Shown: positions 35,134-44,434, numbered from the stretch's first letter. The stretch: DNA of 64,000 nt from Streptantibioticus rubrisoli (GCF_024436055.1 NZ_JANFNH010000031.1:16503-80502); one strand, 5' to 3'. Program-made: numbers and translations. The notes: generated from the letters alone by a model not told the origin.

Positions 35134-36357
35134 TCAGGTTCTTGCGGGTAGTGGAGCGTGGCCGATGATGCGCTCGCCCATGGCCGCGGAGGCCCGGACG
35201 GCGTCGAAGGCGTAACCGCGCATGGTGTGTTCGTAGTCGCTGACGGCGGTCAGTAGCGGCTTGCCGCCCATCGCGGCCGCGACTAGTTCGGCACCGAGGA
35301 CTTGGGCGTCGCGCAGGGCGGTGTTGGCGCCGATGCCCAGGGCCGGGCTCATGGCGTGGATGGCGTCGCCGATGACGGTGATGTTCGTGGGCGCCCAGGG
35401 CGAGGTGGGGACACTTCTGCGCAATGCCAGCGGTTGCACCGTGTCCAGGGTCCACATCCGGACCAGTTCGACAACGCCGGGATGCCAGGAGGCGATGCGC
35501 TTCAGAACGTACCGCCTGAGCGCCTCGGGGTGCGCCTTGGACAACTCCGCGTCGGCGGGCAGGCGGGTGGTGAGGGAGCTGAAGATGCTCAGCGCGAAGT
35601 CGTTGCCGACTTCGCAACGGAACGCTTCGTCGCGTTCGGCGACCAACGGCGAGCGCGGGTTGCTGCGTTCGAGCGGGCCGAAGTTGATCATGTCGTGTTG
35701 GGAGTCGGAGACCAACGTGAACAGCGAGTACAGCTCGTCCGGGATCTCGCGTTTGGTGGCAGCGGTGAGCGGGATCCTCGCGGCGATGTGGCGTACGCCC
35801 CGGTCGATGACGCTGGCGTGGGGGAGGAGTTGGGCGCGAACGGCGGAGTTGATGCCGTTTGCACCGACCAGCACGTCGGCTTCGTCGTTCTCCCCGTTCG
35901 ACAGGCACACGGTGACACGTGCGCCCGGGTTGTGGCGGTAGCCGATGACCCGGGCGCCGAAGCGCATCCTTTTCTCCAGGCCGGTGTAGAGGATCTTGCG
36001 CATCGTCGAACGGTCAGCCACCAGGTGTTCTGGAACGTCTCCGGTGGCCTTGCCGTCCCCGGCGGAGCCGCTGGTGTCGCGGATCAGGCTCGGGTTGAGC
36101 TGCTCGTCGAAGTGGCGTATCTGCTGCCGGGGCATACCCGCGGTCGCGACGAACAGCTCCCACAGCCGCGGGTCCAGCACGCTTTTCAGGGCGGTGGTTC
36201 CGGTGGAGTTGATGTGCAGCCGGTATCCCGGATTGCGGGTGAGGAGATCGGCGTCGCGTTCGTGGACGACGACGTCCAGGCCGTGGTGGTGAAGATGGCG
36301 GGCGAGCGTCATGCCGGCGAGCCCGCCGCCAGCGATGGCGACACGGAAGTCAGACAC
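35134..36357 (-). CDS. FAD-dependent monooxygenase (PHBH-type), copy A
   Basis: A 407-residue class A flavin monooxygenase. N-terminal VAIAGGGLAGMTLARHLHHH is the GxGxxG FAD motif; the second FAD motif is TNITVIGDAIHAMSPALGIG near residue 325, and ADVLVGANGINSAVR is the DG-like middle motif (here GANG). GTG at 36357 has AAGGAGGG upstream. It should hydroxylate an aromatic or polyketide-like substrate using NAD(P)H. The downstream neighbour on the same strand at 36603-37826 is a paralogue of identical length. Confidence 0.9.
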   Translation of the reverse strand: MSDFRVAIAGGGLAGMTLARHLHHHGLDVVVHERDADLLTRNPGYRLHINSTGTTALKSVLDPRLWELFVATAGMPRQQIRHFDEQLNPSLIRDTSGSAGDGKATGDVPEHLVADRSTMRKILYTGLEKRMRFGARVIGYRHNPGARVTVCLSNGENDEADVLVGANGINSAVRAQLLPHASVIDRGVRHIAARIPLTAATKREIPDELYSLFTLVSDSQHDMINFGPLERSNPRSPLVAERDEAFRCEVGNDFALSIFSSLTTRLPADAELSKAHPEALRRYVLKRIASWHPGVVELVRMWTLDTVQPLALRRSVPTSPWAPTNITVIGDAIHAMSPALGIGANTALRDAQVLGAELVAAAMGGKPLLTAVSDYEHTMRGYAFDAVRASAAMGERIIGHAPLPART

Positions 36358-36516
36358 GGGGAACCCTCCTTGAAGGACGTTGCTTCGCGGGTTGGTTGAG
36401 AACCCGGGCACCAGGCCCGGCCCCTGATGCGGGAGTCGGCCTTCGACGGAAGGCCACGGATTGCGATGGAAGGCCACGGGTTGCTCCCTGGCCGCACACG
36501 GTCCGCGGTGAAGTAC

Positions 36517-36563
36517 GGCGCACCGGCCCCTACGGCCCCCGGTGGGGCAAGGGCCGGTGCGCC
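36517..36563 (-). terminator. Stem-loop terminator between the two monooxygenases
   Basis: GGCGCACCGGCCC (36517-36529) pairs perfectly over 13 bp with GGGCCGGTGCGCC (36551-36563). It lies just after the copy B stop (36603), so the genes are probably separate units. A 20-bp-period direct repeat of GGAAGGCCACGG follows at 36448 and 36468. Confidence 0.75.
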
Positions 36564-36602
36564 TCTGCGGAAGGGTGCGGTGCGGCCGGGCTTCGCTACG
36601 GG

Positions 36603-37826
36603 CTATTCGGGCAGGGGATTTTGGGCCATGCGCTCCTGGCCGACCCTGGCTGCTTGTCGTACGACGCGGAAGCCGTAGGCGAGCATGTCGCGCTCATAGG
36701 CGGCCAGGGCGTCGGCCAGGGCGAGTTGCCCGTCGGCGACCTTCTTCAGGGCACGGCCGAGCAGTGTTCCGTCACGCATCGCGACGTTGGCTCCGCGGCC
36801 CAAAGTGGGCGTCATCGCGTGGACGGCGTCTCCGAGGAGCGTGACGTTGGTGGGTGCGTCAAGCGCCGTCGGCACGCTGGTGTACATCTCGACGGGGAAG
36901 AAGGAGGTCGGATCCGCGCTGAGGACGAGCTCGGCGGCACCGGTCGGCCAGTCGCGGAGCGTCTCGGCGGCGATCCGGCGAAGTTCCTCGCCTGAGCAGG
37001 CGCGCATCGCGCCGTCGGTGTGGGGGAAGAACTCATGGCGACCACCCACGATGCACACGACGTAGTCGTCCTGGTCGCGCATCGGGATCCCGGGAGCGAA
37101 GCGTGCCGCGGCCTCGGCGGGAGGGGTCGGGAAGCGGACGGAGCCGAGCCCGAGAAAGACCTTCCGCTCGTCCGAGGCGATGGTGAAGATGTCCTTCAGG
37201 GTCTCGGCGGGCACGACGGGCTCAGCTGCCGCCATCGGCAGGCGGCCGTAGAGCGCGGTGACTCCGGCGTCCGCCGTGCCGGCGTGCGGGGCCCGCTGGC
37301 GGCGAACGGCCGAGCGGATGCCGTCGGCACCGACCAGTACGTGGCCGTGCGCCCGCGAACCGTCGGTGAAGTACGCGGTCACCCCGTCGGCGGAGCTCTG
37401 GTAATGACTGAGGGTCTTTCCGAAACGCATCGCGTCTTCGAGGCCTGCGAGCATGATCTGACGCAAAGTCGCACGGTCGACGTTGGCGTGCGGGGCTGGA
37501 CCGTCGTGGGCGGCCCAGACCTCTTCACCGTGTTCGCCCCGCGCCGGGAGGCGTTTGATGACGGACAGGTCGGTCCCCAGGATCGTGGTGAAGGCCTCGG
37601 TGTACTGCGCTGTCGCGTCGAACACCGCGTGGAGGTCCGCCGGTAGGACTTCCCGGGCGGCGCCCAGGGCGTCGGCGTCCAGGTGCAGGCGGTAGCCCTG
37701 AGGCCGGTCCCACGGGCTGGCGTCGCGTTCGAAGACGGCGACGTCGATTTTGTGGTTGCGCAGCGACTGGGCGAGAGTGAGGCCGCCGAGCCCGGCACCG
37801 GCGATGAGAACCTTCAGTTCAGACAT
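36603..37826 (-). CDS. FAD-dependent monooxygenase (PHBH-type), copy B
   Basis: A 407-residue class A flavin monooxygenase. FAD motif VLIAGAGLGGLTLAQSLRNH at the start, middle motif VLVGADGIRSAVRRQ, and second FAD motif TNVTLLGDAVHAMTPTLGRG. It is diverged from copy A throughout but collinear with it, sharing DRATLRQIMLAGLEDAMRFG-like regions. ATG 37826. The pair suggests two steps on related aromatic substrates or an old duplication. No regulator is adjacent. Confidence 0.9.
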   Translation of the reverse strand: MSELKVLIAGAGLGGLTLAQSLRNHKIDVAVFERDASPWDRPQGYRLHLDADALGAAREVLPADLHAVFDATAQYTEAFTTILGTDLSVIKRLPARGEHGEEVWAAHDGPAPHANVDRATLRQIMLAGLEDAMRFGKTLSHYQSSADGVTAYFTDGSRAHGHVLVGADGIRSAVRRQRAPHAGTADAGVTALYGRLPMAAAEPVVPAETLKDIFTIASDERKVFLGLGSVRFPTPPAEAAARFAPGIPMRDQDDYVVCIVGGRHEFFPHTDGAMRACSGEELRRIAAETLRDWPTGAAELVLSADPTSFFPVEMYTSVPTALDAPTNVTLLGDAVHAMTPTLGRGANVAMRDGTLLGRALKKVADGQLALADALAAYERDMLAYGFRVVRQAARVGQERMAQNPLPE

Positions 37827-39345
37827 GTCCAACACGGCCGTCCCTTGTTCGAAGTTCGACAAAGGACGTACGGGTGGCCTGACCAGGCTCTTGCACGAAC
37901 ACCGAGGCGTCACCCGGACTACCTACCGGGCAGTGGCTTTCGTACGTCGCCCGCAACGTAACGCCCTGCCGCTGCGTTGTGCAAGCCCATGCCGACGTGG
38001 GATCGGGCGAACTACTACGCCGGCCACGCACGGTGCCCGGCCTCGTCCACGGCGTTCACCACGGGTCCGCGCAACCGGTACCCCAGCCTCCGACCATCGC
38101 GAACAGGCAGGAGCCCGCCAGTGTGCCGCCTCACCTATGTCGGCTGATGCACCGTCACCCAGGACCAGATCCTCGCTGTCCCAGTCGGCCTAAAGGCCGA
38201 TCGGTCACGCGCCTTCTCCGGACTCCGGCGGGACAACGCCCACCACTCGCCCGTCGGTCAGTCGGCAGTTCATCTCCTGCGCAGGAGCCGTGATGGCTCC
38301 GTCCGTCCTTGGCCGACCGGCCGACTGCATCACCCCATTGCCTGGGACAACGAACGCGACACGCGATCGGCTTCGACTCGACCGGGCGATGTCCGGGCTG
38401 AAGCCAGCCCCATTTTGACGACAGCCGACAATAAAGTCAGTAGCCTGCCGTGCGCATTCCGGCACGAGGCGGCCACACCGGTGGCGCTGACCCTGCTCGA
38501 CCGGATCCGCACCCCGCCCGCGCTCGCTTTCCAGATGCTCACCGTGGTCGAAACCCCTCGATCCTCGAAGCAACCATGGCCTGCGACTAGCCCGGGCCCG
38601 TTGGCGAGCACCAGCGGGCAGCTCGACAGCATTGACCACACCCTCCTGCACCTCGCGGTCGACCAGCAAATTCACCTGAGACGCAGCGGTGACCTGGACG
38701 GAAGTGGCCTGCGGATCACTGAGTCCGTTGCACGCACCGACCGAACCGAGCTGGTTGCGGTCAACGCACCCACAGTGCGGCACGCGCACCTGAACCCTCA
38801 ACAGCCCCGCCCGGACCGGCTTCTGAAACAGCACAGAACACCGCGTGGGACGCCTTGCGCGCAGGCGCGCAGGGACGTGGTCTTCCAAGCGCACGACGCT
38901 GTACTGCACCAGGAGCTGGACCCACCGAAGGCAGGCAAGTGAGTGGATGTCACCTACGCCAGATCGGCCAGGACGTGATGCCGTTATTACCGAGGGAACC
39001 CACAGCCGTGAGAAAGCCCAGCGACGAAGGCATAGCAATCGGCCGCCACAGGCCAAGACGTGAGCAGGCGAACACGCGCATGCTGGTGGCTTTGTTCCCG
39101 AGAACCGACAGCACCAGCACATGAGATCGGGAGGTGTCGACAAAGCGGCATCTTCGATGTTCATGAAAAGCGACAGCGCCCGCCAGCGCGCCTCGTTGCC
39201 GCAGGATCCCGCCCCGGAAAGCCGCGATGAGGCCCCAAGTAGCTGTGCCCAGCCGACTCTTGGCATCCGGCCACGGAGCCTCCGCGAAAACCCGTTGGCG
39301 GCCACCGCTGCCACTGCTAGCCTTCCGTCAGGCCGTGCGAGAGAA
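37827..39345. other. 1.5 kb without a convincing gene
   Basis: It contains the promoter region of monooxygenase B. Long open frames exist on both strands (for example plus 38415-38942, 175 codons) but show no family features, and both strands are equally open, as expected of GC-rich non-coding DNA. Possibly old gene debris. Confidence 0.4.
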
Positions 39346-39361
39346 CGAGGAGGTGGTACCC

Positions 39362-39415
39362 GTGAACGCAGTATCGACATGGGTGCTCCCCTCCGGGGTC
39401 ACGGTCGGGCGATAG
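39362..39415 (+). CDS. Putative 17-residue leader peptide
   Basis: GTG 39362 lies 8-9 bases after GAGGAGG, the strongest ribosome site in this stretch, and opens the peptide VNAVSTWVLPSGVTVGR ending in TAG at 39413. The following hairpin and hydrolase gene suggest a regulatory upstream ORF. Expression is inference. Confidence 0.35.
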   Translation: MNAVSTWVLPSGVTVGR

Positions 39416-39422
39416 GTCGTCC

Positions 39423-39447
39423 GGGAGCACCGTTCCGGTGCACTCCC
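39423..39447 (+). promoter_or_regulatory. Hairpin between leader ORF and hydrolase
   Basis: GGGAGCACCG (39423-39432) pairs with CGGTG and CTCCC (39436-39447) with a two-base CA bulge. It ends right at the hydrolase's GAAAGG site, so folding could affect translation initiation. Confidence 0.4.
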
Positions 39448-39460
39448 GAAAGGCACGACC

Positions 39461-40201
39461 ATGCATTTCACCTCTGAACCACGTCTCGCCGACGGCGTCC
39501 TCGAGCGCGAATTCACCCTCGGCGAAATCCCCGGCATCTTGTGGACACCTGAATCAGCATCCGCGTCCGCACCCGTCCCGCTGGTTCTGCTCGGCCACCC
39601 CCCGCTCGGACTGCACAAGATGTACCCCCGGCTGGTGGCCCGGGCCCAACGCGCCGCAGCGGATGGCTTCGCCGCGGCCACCATCGAACTCCCCGGAAGC
39701 GGTGAGCGACCCCGTTCCGCCACCGCCGACCAGGCCCGCGCCGACCTGCGCCGGGCTAGGGAGGCCGGCGAGCCGGTCGACGAGGAGATCGTGGACCGGC
39801 TCGTTCTCCCGCTGGTCGACAAGTCGGTCCCGGAATGGCAGGACGCCCTGGACGCCCTGCTGTCGCTGCCCGAGATCGAAGGCCCGGTCGGGTACTCGGG
39901 GGGAGTGATCTCCATCGGGATCCGGCTGGCGGTGGTGGAGCCCCGTATCTCGGCCGCCGTTCTGTTCGCCGGGACTGTGGTGCCTCGCGCCCTGTTCGAG
40001 GAGGCCCGGCAGGTCACCATTCCGCTGCACGTCCTGCTGCAGTGGGACGATGAAGCCAACGACCGGCAAGCGGCCCTGGCCCTGTTCGACGCCTTCGGCT
40101 CCAAGGAGAAGACCCTGCACGCCAACATGGGCGGGCACACCGGCGTCCCGCAGTTCGCAGGGGACGCCGCGGCCCGGTTCCTCGCCCGGCACCTGAAGTG
40201 A
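39461..40201 (+). CDS. Alpha/beta hydrolase (dienelactone-hydrolase-like)
   Basis: A 246-residue cytoplasmic hydrolase. PVPLVLLGHPPLGLHKM forms the oxyanion region, GPVGYSGG carries the nucleophile serine (near residue 148), LLQWDDEANDRQ supplies the acid and MGGHTGVP the histidine. A cap-like insertion lies near 90-125 (DLRRAREAGEPVDEEIVDRL). The ATG at 39461 follows GAAAGGCACGACC. Esterase or lactonase of unknown substrate. A strong terminator follows. Confidence 0.85.
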   Translation: MHFTSEPRLADGVLEREFTLGEIPGILWTPESASASAPVPLVLLGHPPLGLHKMYPRLVARAQRAAADGFAAATIELPGSGERPRSATADQARADLRRAREAGEPVDEEIVDRLVLPLVDKSVPEWQDALDALLSLPEIEGPVGYSGGVISIGIRLAVVEPRISAAVLFAGTVVPRALFEEARQVTIPLHVLLQWDDEANDRQAALALFDAFGSKEKTLHANMGGHTGVPQFAGDAAARFLARHLK

Positions 40202-40295
40202 GGCCGGAATGTCAGGCCACCAGCAGACGGTAAGCCGAGTTGGCCAGGCCGCTCCTCATCCAGGGCAGGCCCCGGCGCTGCCTTGATGTTCATGC

Positions 40296-40326
40296 CGCGG
40301 GCCCTGCCAACTCGGCAGGGCCCGCG
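40296..40326 (+). terminator. Strong stem-loop terminator
   Basis: CGCGGGCCCTGCC (40296-40308) pairs perfectly over 13 bp with GGCAGGGCCCGCG (40314-40326) around an AACTC loop, about 95 nt after the hydrolase stop. Confidence 0.85.
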
Positions 40327-40603
40327 CTGCCCGAAGCCATGAACTGTTCGATTCTGCAGTGCCTCGGGTGCTACCCCATCTCGTGTCCCAGGGCTGTCAG
40401 TCCTCGCGAACAAAGCCATGCTGATAACCCCCAAACTGACGCTATCCCCGTAGCACACATGTGGTCAGGACCACAACAGCGGTCCACCCCGCAGCCAGAC
40501 AGTGCGCAACCCCATGAGCCACCCCCGGACTTGGCAACAGCGTCAACCCTCACCTGTACCACCGAGATGGTCCTGCTCAACCCCGATGCCTGTCTGTACG
40601 TCG

Positions 40604-41074
40604 CTATGTCCATCGCATGCCGATCGAGGACAGTTGCCCGATCCGTTCCGGCGACAGCGTCGTGGCTCGGGAGCGTTGGTTGCTCACCCAGGCTCCAAGC
40701 CGGAACTGCAGTTCCCATCCGTCCTCGGAGAGTACGGTCTCGACGTGCTTGCGGGGTACGTTCAAGTGTCCTTCGCACTGGTAGTACTGGGCGGCGGTGA
40801 GGTTTGGCAGCCCACTTGTCGGCTGCGTATGGCGCGGGCGCGGTTTCTCGTCTTCGGCGGCGGGTTCGATCCCGAGGATGTGTTCGCACATCCACTGCTG
40901 TACGCCGGTGAGCTTGCCCCAGCCGAGGCGGTGTCCCCGGACCCACCGGCCCAGGTCCTCGCCTTGGTGCACGCCGGCGCCCGCCGACGTGGGCAGCGCG
41001 CCGCCAGCCTCCAGGTGCTGCCGGGATGAGGTGGGCTGCCACTCCACTGGCCAGCCTCCGGCCATCACGTCGAA
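40604..41074 (-). pseudogene. C-terminal remnant of a helicase with helicase-associated (HA) repeats
   Basis: The minus strand reads GVHQGEDLGRWVRGHRLGWG, VQQWMCEHILGIEPAAEDEK, LTAAQYYQCEGHLNVPRKHV, then LGAWVSNQRSRATTLSPERI and GMRWT with stop at 40604. These are the last one and a half HA repeats of large actinobacterial helicases, whose usual ending is ERAEQLSAIGMRW. No motor domain is upstream. The intact helicase at 60873 has the same repeat type, so both may come from telomere-linked helicase genes. Confidence 0.6.
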
Positions 41075-41348
41075 GTGTGGCTGCACGGGGTCCAGTCCCG
41101 TCCGGCTCACCCCACCGAGGGCGGAGAAGAGCCCCGGCGTGACGAGCAAGACCGCACAGTTACGAACTACGACTTCCGGCGCGTCACGGCCTGGCTCTGC
41201 GGGGTTCACCTGTCCGGGCAGCCCGCACCGCTGCCGCCTGCCGGCTCCGCCACCCCCGTGGTCGGGTTCGGTATGCCATCCCGGCGAGGGTTCGTCAATT
41301 CGGCAATTTGATGCCGATTTGGCAATCGATGGGGGTAGGGTGGTGGGT

Positions 41349-42074
41349 ATGGCTATGAGCACGGAAGACCTCTTGCGGCTCACGGTGACCGCGCTGCTCG
41401 CCCGAACCGGCGAGTCGCAGTCGGACCTGGCTGCCGGGGTGGGTCTGTCGCCCACGCAGATCAGCCGTAAGCAGAAGGGGGATCGGTCGTGGTCGTTGGA
41501 CGACTGCGATCGGTTGGCCGCTCACTATGGCATGTCGGTGCTCGATCTGCTGGCGGGCCCGACGCACGCTGCTGCGAAGCTGCCTGCTGACCGGGTCAGT
41601 GTCAGGCTCAGCGGCGCACAGGCCATGTTGACGGTCCCCTCCACCAGCTCTACCCCGGCGCCTCCGACAACCGCCCCGACCTCGACTTTGACTGCGGTGC
41701 CCGCTCCGGCCGCGGTGGAGTCTCCCGCCCGGCCCGCTGCAGTTCCGGCCCCCACCCCCACTCCCACCCCCACTCCCACCCCTGCCCCTGCTCCGGCCGC
41801 GCCAGAACCCGCAGCGCCCGAGCCTGTCGCGCCGGACCGTGACGTCGGGCAGGGCAAGTACGTGGCGGCGCAGGCGGCAGCCGGTCGCACGCATCACCGG
41901 GGAGAGGTGGCAGGGGACGAACGGGCCCAGCAAGCCCACACGATGACCTCCCGAACACCCTGTCCTGGACAGCTTCTCTCGGGGGCGTACGCCAGGAGGC
42001 CCGACCCGTTCGGGAACGGATCGGTTAATGGACGCCCTCTCCCGACGAGTGTTCAGCAGCCATGCTGCAGCTGA
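41349..42074 (+). CDS. XRE-family HTH regulator with low-complexity tail
   Basis: A 241-residue protein. Residues 4-70 form an XRE HTH (LLRLTVTALLARTGESQSDL, GLSPTQISRKQKGDRSWSLD, YGMSVLDLLAGP). A long Pro/Thr/Ala linker with PTPTPTPTPTP follows, then a polar C-terminus. ATG 41349 gives MAMSTED. The linker DNA is a CCCACT-like simple repeat prone to length change. A small gene starts 3 bp after the stop, so coupling is likely. Probably a plasmid or element regulator. Confidence 0.7.
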   Translation: MAMSTEDLLRLTVTALLARTGESQSDLAAGVGLSPTQISRKQKGDRSWSLDDCDRLAAHYGMSVLDLLAGPTHAAAKLPADRVSVRLSGAQAMLTVPSTSSTPAPPTTAPTSTLTAVPAPAAVESPARPAAVPAPTPTPTPTPTPAPAPAAPEPAAPEPVAPDRDVGQGKYVAAQAAAGRTHHRGEVAGDERAQQAHTMTSRTPCPGQLLSGAYARRPDPFGNGSVNGRPLPTSVQQPCCS

Positions 42075-42077
42075 ACC

Positions 42078-42404
42078 GTGCAGGAAGATACCCAAGTCCA
42101 CGTCGGCCTCGACCTTCGGCCGGGCACTCTCACCCTCACTCACTCCGGCAAGGACTTCGCGGCGTACCACGCTATGGTGGAGTTCGCCTCTGTCCACGCG
42201 AAGCCGTGGGTAGCGCAGGAGGTCAAGTTCTCGGCCAAGGGGCCGGACGGCAAGTCCGTGGCATTGACCATGGATCTCCTCAATGACGCCTGCGACGGCC
42301 CCCGAGCTGGAATACCTGCCGCGGTCTGGAAGGTCGTGGCCCTGGCCGCGACCTCCGCCGGAGACGTCGGCATCACCTACGCGGCTCCTGGCCGCGCCTG
42401 TTAA
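42078..42404 (+). CDS. Small hypothetical protein coupled to the XRE gene
   Basis: A 108-residue soluble protein (VHVGLDLRPGTLTLTHSGKD, KPWVAQEVKFSAKGPDGKSV). GTG 42078 lies 3 bp after the XRE stop and has no independent ribosome site, so translation would be coupled. The alternating hydrophobic pattern suggests a beta-rich fold. No family recognised. Confidence 0.45.
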   Translation: MQEDTQVHVGLDLRPGTLTLTHSGKDFAAYHAMVEFASVHAKPWVAQEVKFSAKGPDGKSVALTMDLLNDACDGPRAGIPAAVWKVVALAATSAGDVGITYAAPGRAC

Positions 42405-42551
42405 GGCGCCCGGGTACAGGTGGAGAAGCTGCCGCGCTGGGGCGGGGTCCCTAGACCCAGTCGCCGAGCACACCTTCGGCGCGCGCTGGTCGTGGAAGGC
42501 GTATCCGCTCGACGAGTACGAGTAGCTCAAGCACTGACCAGGAGAACGAAC

Positions 42552-42583
42552 GAGCGGGCCCCGGATGAATCCGGGGCCCGCTC
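42552..42583 (+). terminator. Very strong stem-loop terminator
   Basis: GAGCGGGCCCCGGAT (42552-42566) and ATCCGGGGCCCGCTC (42569-42583) form a perfect 15-bp stem with a GA loop, just before the AAGGAGG site of the next gene. Confidence 0.85.
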
Positions 42584-42604
42584 CTGCTTCCTAAGGAGGA
42601 CGGA

Positions 42605-42838
42605 GTGGAACAAGATCCCCGGATCCACCGGCTCTCCGAGCTGGTGGACGCGCTAATCGCCGAATTCGAGAAGGAAGTTGGCCGTCCACCGACGGACGTA
42701 GAGGATCTCCGCGCCGCCGTGCGGGACGTGAGCGAGAGCCTGCAGAGGGCTCGACGCCAAGGGCTCCAAGCCCTCATCAACGAGCGCATCAATGCCGCTG
42801 CACATGCCCGGCGGGCACCCCGACGGGGCGATCGTTGA
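42605..42838 (+). CDS. Small charged helical protein
   Basis: A 77-residue protein (EQDPRIHRLSELVDALIAEF, DVEDLRAAVRDVSESLQRAR) predicted helical and coiled-coil-like. GTG 42605 follows a near-perfect AAGGAGG eight bases upstream, good evidence that it is translated. It is convergent with the HTH gene at 42934. Function unknown. Confidence 0.6.
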   Translation: MEQDPRIHRLSELVDALIAEFEKEVGRPPTDVEDLRAAVRDVSESLQRARRQGLQALINERINAAAHARRAPRRGDR

Positions 42839-42933
42839 CGGCCAAGATCATTCCCTACAGGTAACGCCGTACGGACACCAGGGCACCCGCAGCCGTTGGA
42901 GCTGGCTGCGGGCCCTGTTCGACTGTAGGGGGC

Positions 42934-44085
42934 TCAGGCGACGGCCGGATCGTCGGGTGAGGGGGGCGCCCCCTGTGGGAGTGTCAGCTGCGGTGCGATG
43001 TCTGGCGTGTCGAGGGTTCCGAGCGGCAGCAGTGCCATCTGCTCCGGCCCGTAGGGCTGCTTCTGCCCGGCGGTGCTCAGCAGCCGGTCGGCCTCTATCA
43101 GCGTCTGGCTGACGGCGAACCGTAGCTGCCGCCTTTGCTTGGACAGCGCCAAGCTGGCCATCAGGTCGAGAACGTAGTGGGGCAGCCGATCGCGGCCTTC
43201 GAGACAGACGCGCTGCACGGCGGCCTCGTACATCTTCAACTCGCCGGGAACGGTACGGTGCGTCAGGCGGATCGCGCCGTACAAGTCCGTCACCATGCTG
43301 CGGTACGCCTTCGCCAGCAGGCCCTGAGCCTGGCGGACGCGCCGAGGGCTGCGGGCGCTGTCTTGGCTACGGTAAGCCTTCACGGCCACGGTCAACTTGG
43401 CCAGACTCTCTTCGATGCGCTGGGGCACCGTCGGCTCGCGCAGGGCGCCGTTTGCCCGGTCTCGCCTGGCCTGCTGCAGAAGTCGGGCGACCTCGAAGGC
43501 GCCGTTGGGATCCAGCGGCAACAGGATTTTGAACCACGCCTCCAGGCTGGTGACCGAGGCGACGCCGCAGCCGGCGAGGAACTCCTTGAGGATGCGCGGT
43601 GTCAGCGGGCGACGCCCGCGCAGCATCGCCCCATAGCTGGTGTGGGAGTAGCCGGGCGCGCGGTAGGACAGGGCTCGCAGGCTCAGCCCCTGAAAGCGGA
43701 GCAGGGCGTACAGCAGGTCGCGGAGTTCGTCGAGGCTGGCCACGGTCGGCGGTGGTGTGATCTTGCCGGTCTTAGCCCACCGTTCCAGCGTTGCGCCGTG
43801 CCCGGCGTTCGTGTCGGAGACGGCGGTCAGCCGCAGGCGCTGCCATCGCGATTGCCACCGCGCCGGGTCGCCGCCGCAGGCGGTGACATAGCCAGCCACG
43901 GCACTCCAGCTAGGCCGGTGCTTCCCGCTGTGCGCTTTGGACAGCGTGGCGGGCGAGACTCCGCAGCGCTTCGCCATCTGTTCAAGCGGTGGACTTCCCG
44001 CCTTCGTCCACAGGGCGCGCAGGTCGCGGGCGAAGGCGACCAACGGATCCGCAGAGTCCGGAAGGGGGTTCATGGGACGGGCCAC
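42934..44085 (-). CDS. XRE-type HTH protein with long C-terminal domain
   Basis: A 383-residue protein. Residues about 15-60 hold an HTH (LVAFARDLRALWTKAGSPPL, MAKRCGVSPATLSKAHSGKH), followed by VAGYVTACGGDPARWQSRWQ, a layout common in Streptomyces XRE regulators. A second HTH-like segment appears near 160-190 (RALSYRAPGYSHTSYGAMLR). The C-terminal 180 residues are helical and may be TPR-like. GTG 44085 follows AAGGAGAG. It shares its promoter region with the small membrane protein upstream. Confidence 0.75.
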   Translation of the reverse strand: MARPMNPLPDSADPLVAFARDLRALWTKAGSPPLEQMAKRCGVSPATLSKAHSGKHRPSWSAVAGYVTACGGDPARWQSRWQRLRLTAVSDTNAGHGATLERWAKTGKITPPPTVASLDELRDLLYALLRFQGLSLRALSYRAPGYSHTSYGAMLRGRRPLTPRILKEFLAGCGVASVTSLEAWFKILLPLDPNGAFEVARLLQQARRDRANGALREPTVPQRIEESLAKLTVAVKAYRSQDSARSPRRVRQAQGLLAKAYRSMVTDLYGAIRLTHRTVPGELKMYEAAVQRVCLEGRDRLPHYVLDLMASLALSKQRRQLRFAVSQTLIEADRLLSTAGQKQPYGPEQMALLPLGTLDTPDIAPQLTLPQGAPPSPDDPAVA

Positions 44086-44153
44086 GGCGCTCTCCTTTCC
44101 CGAGCCCGATGGGCCGGGGCGCCGACAAGATCGGTGCCCCGGCAAGGGACGGG

Positions 44154-44378
44154 TCAGGTCAGGCGCTTGCGTAGCTTGCCCGCGAGCGCACCGCCCGCGC
44201 CAAGGACGGCCAGGGCCTCATCCAGCGACATTCCGCGCGCCAGCAGGACGATCAGCGTGGTCAGGATGACGACCAGGACGAGTAACCCGGATAGGTCGAC
44301 CGCCGTGATGGCGGCGCGGACAGACGCGGACAGCCCGCACCCCGCGGAGGGGACGGGCTCAGGAAGCAGGGACGACAA
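44154..44378 (-). CDS. Small single-span membrane protein
   Basis: A 74-residue protein with one membrane helix (LSGLLVLVVILTTLIVLLAR) and a short Gly/Ala C-terminus ending LAGKLRKRLT. TTG at 44378 follows GAGGAG nine bases upstream. It precedes the HTH gene by 68 bp on the same strand, so the two are likely one operon. Could be a membrane partner of the regulator, or unrelated. Confidence 0.55.
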   Translation of the reverse strand: MSSLLPEPVPSAGCGLSASVRAAITAVDLSGLLVLVVILTTLIVLLARGMSLDEALAVLGAGGALAGKLRKRLT

Positions 44379-44434
44379 GGCGAGGATCTCCTCACACTGG
44401 GCGAACGGTCTGAAGATGTGGTCTGGACAATCGC

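Noticed and set aside
38205..39380. 391-codon minus-strand frame
   Set aside because: No domain, erratic composition, opposite strand equally open; treated as non-coding.
42283..42525. Plus-strand frame ending AEHTFGARWSWKAYPLDEYE
   Set aside because: A natural-looking C-terminus, but it overlaps the 42078 gene and lacks a plausible start; left unannotated.
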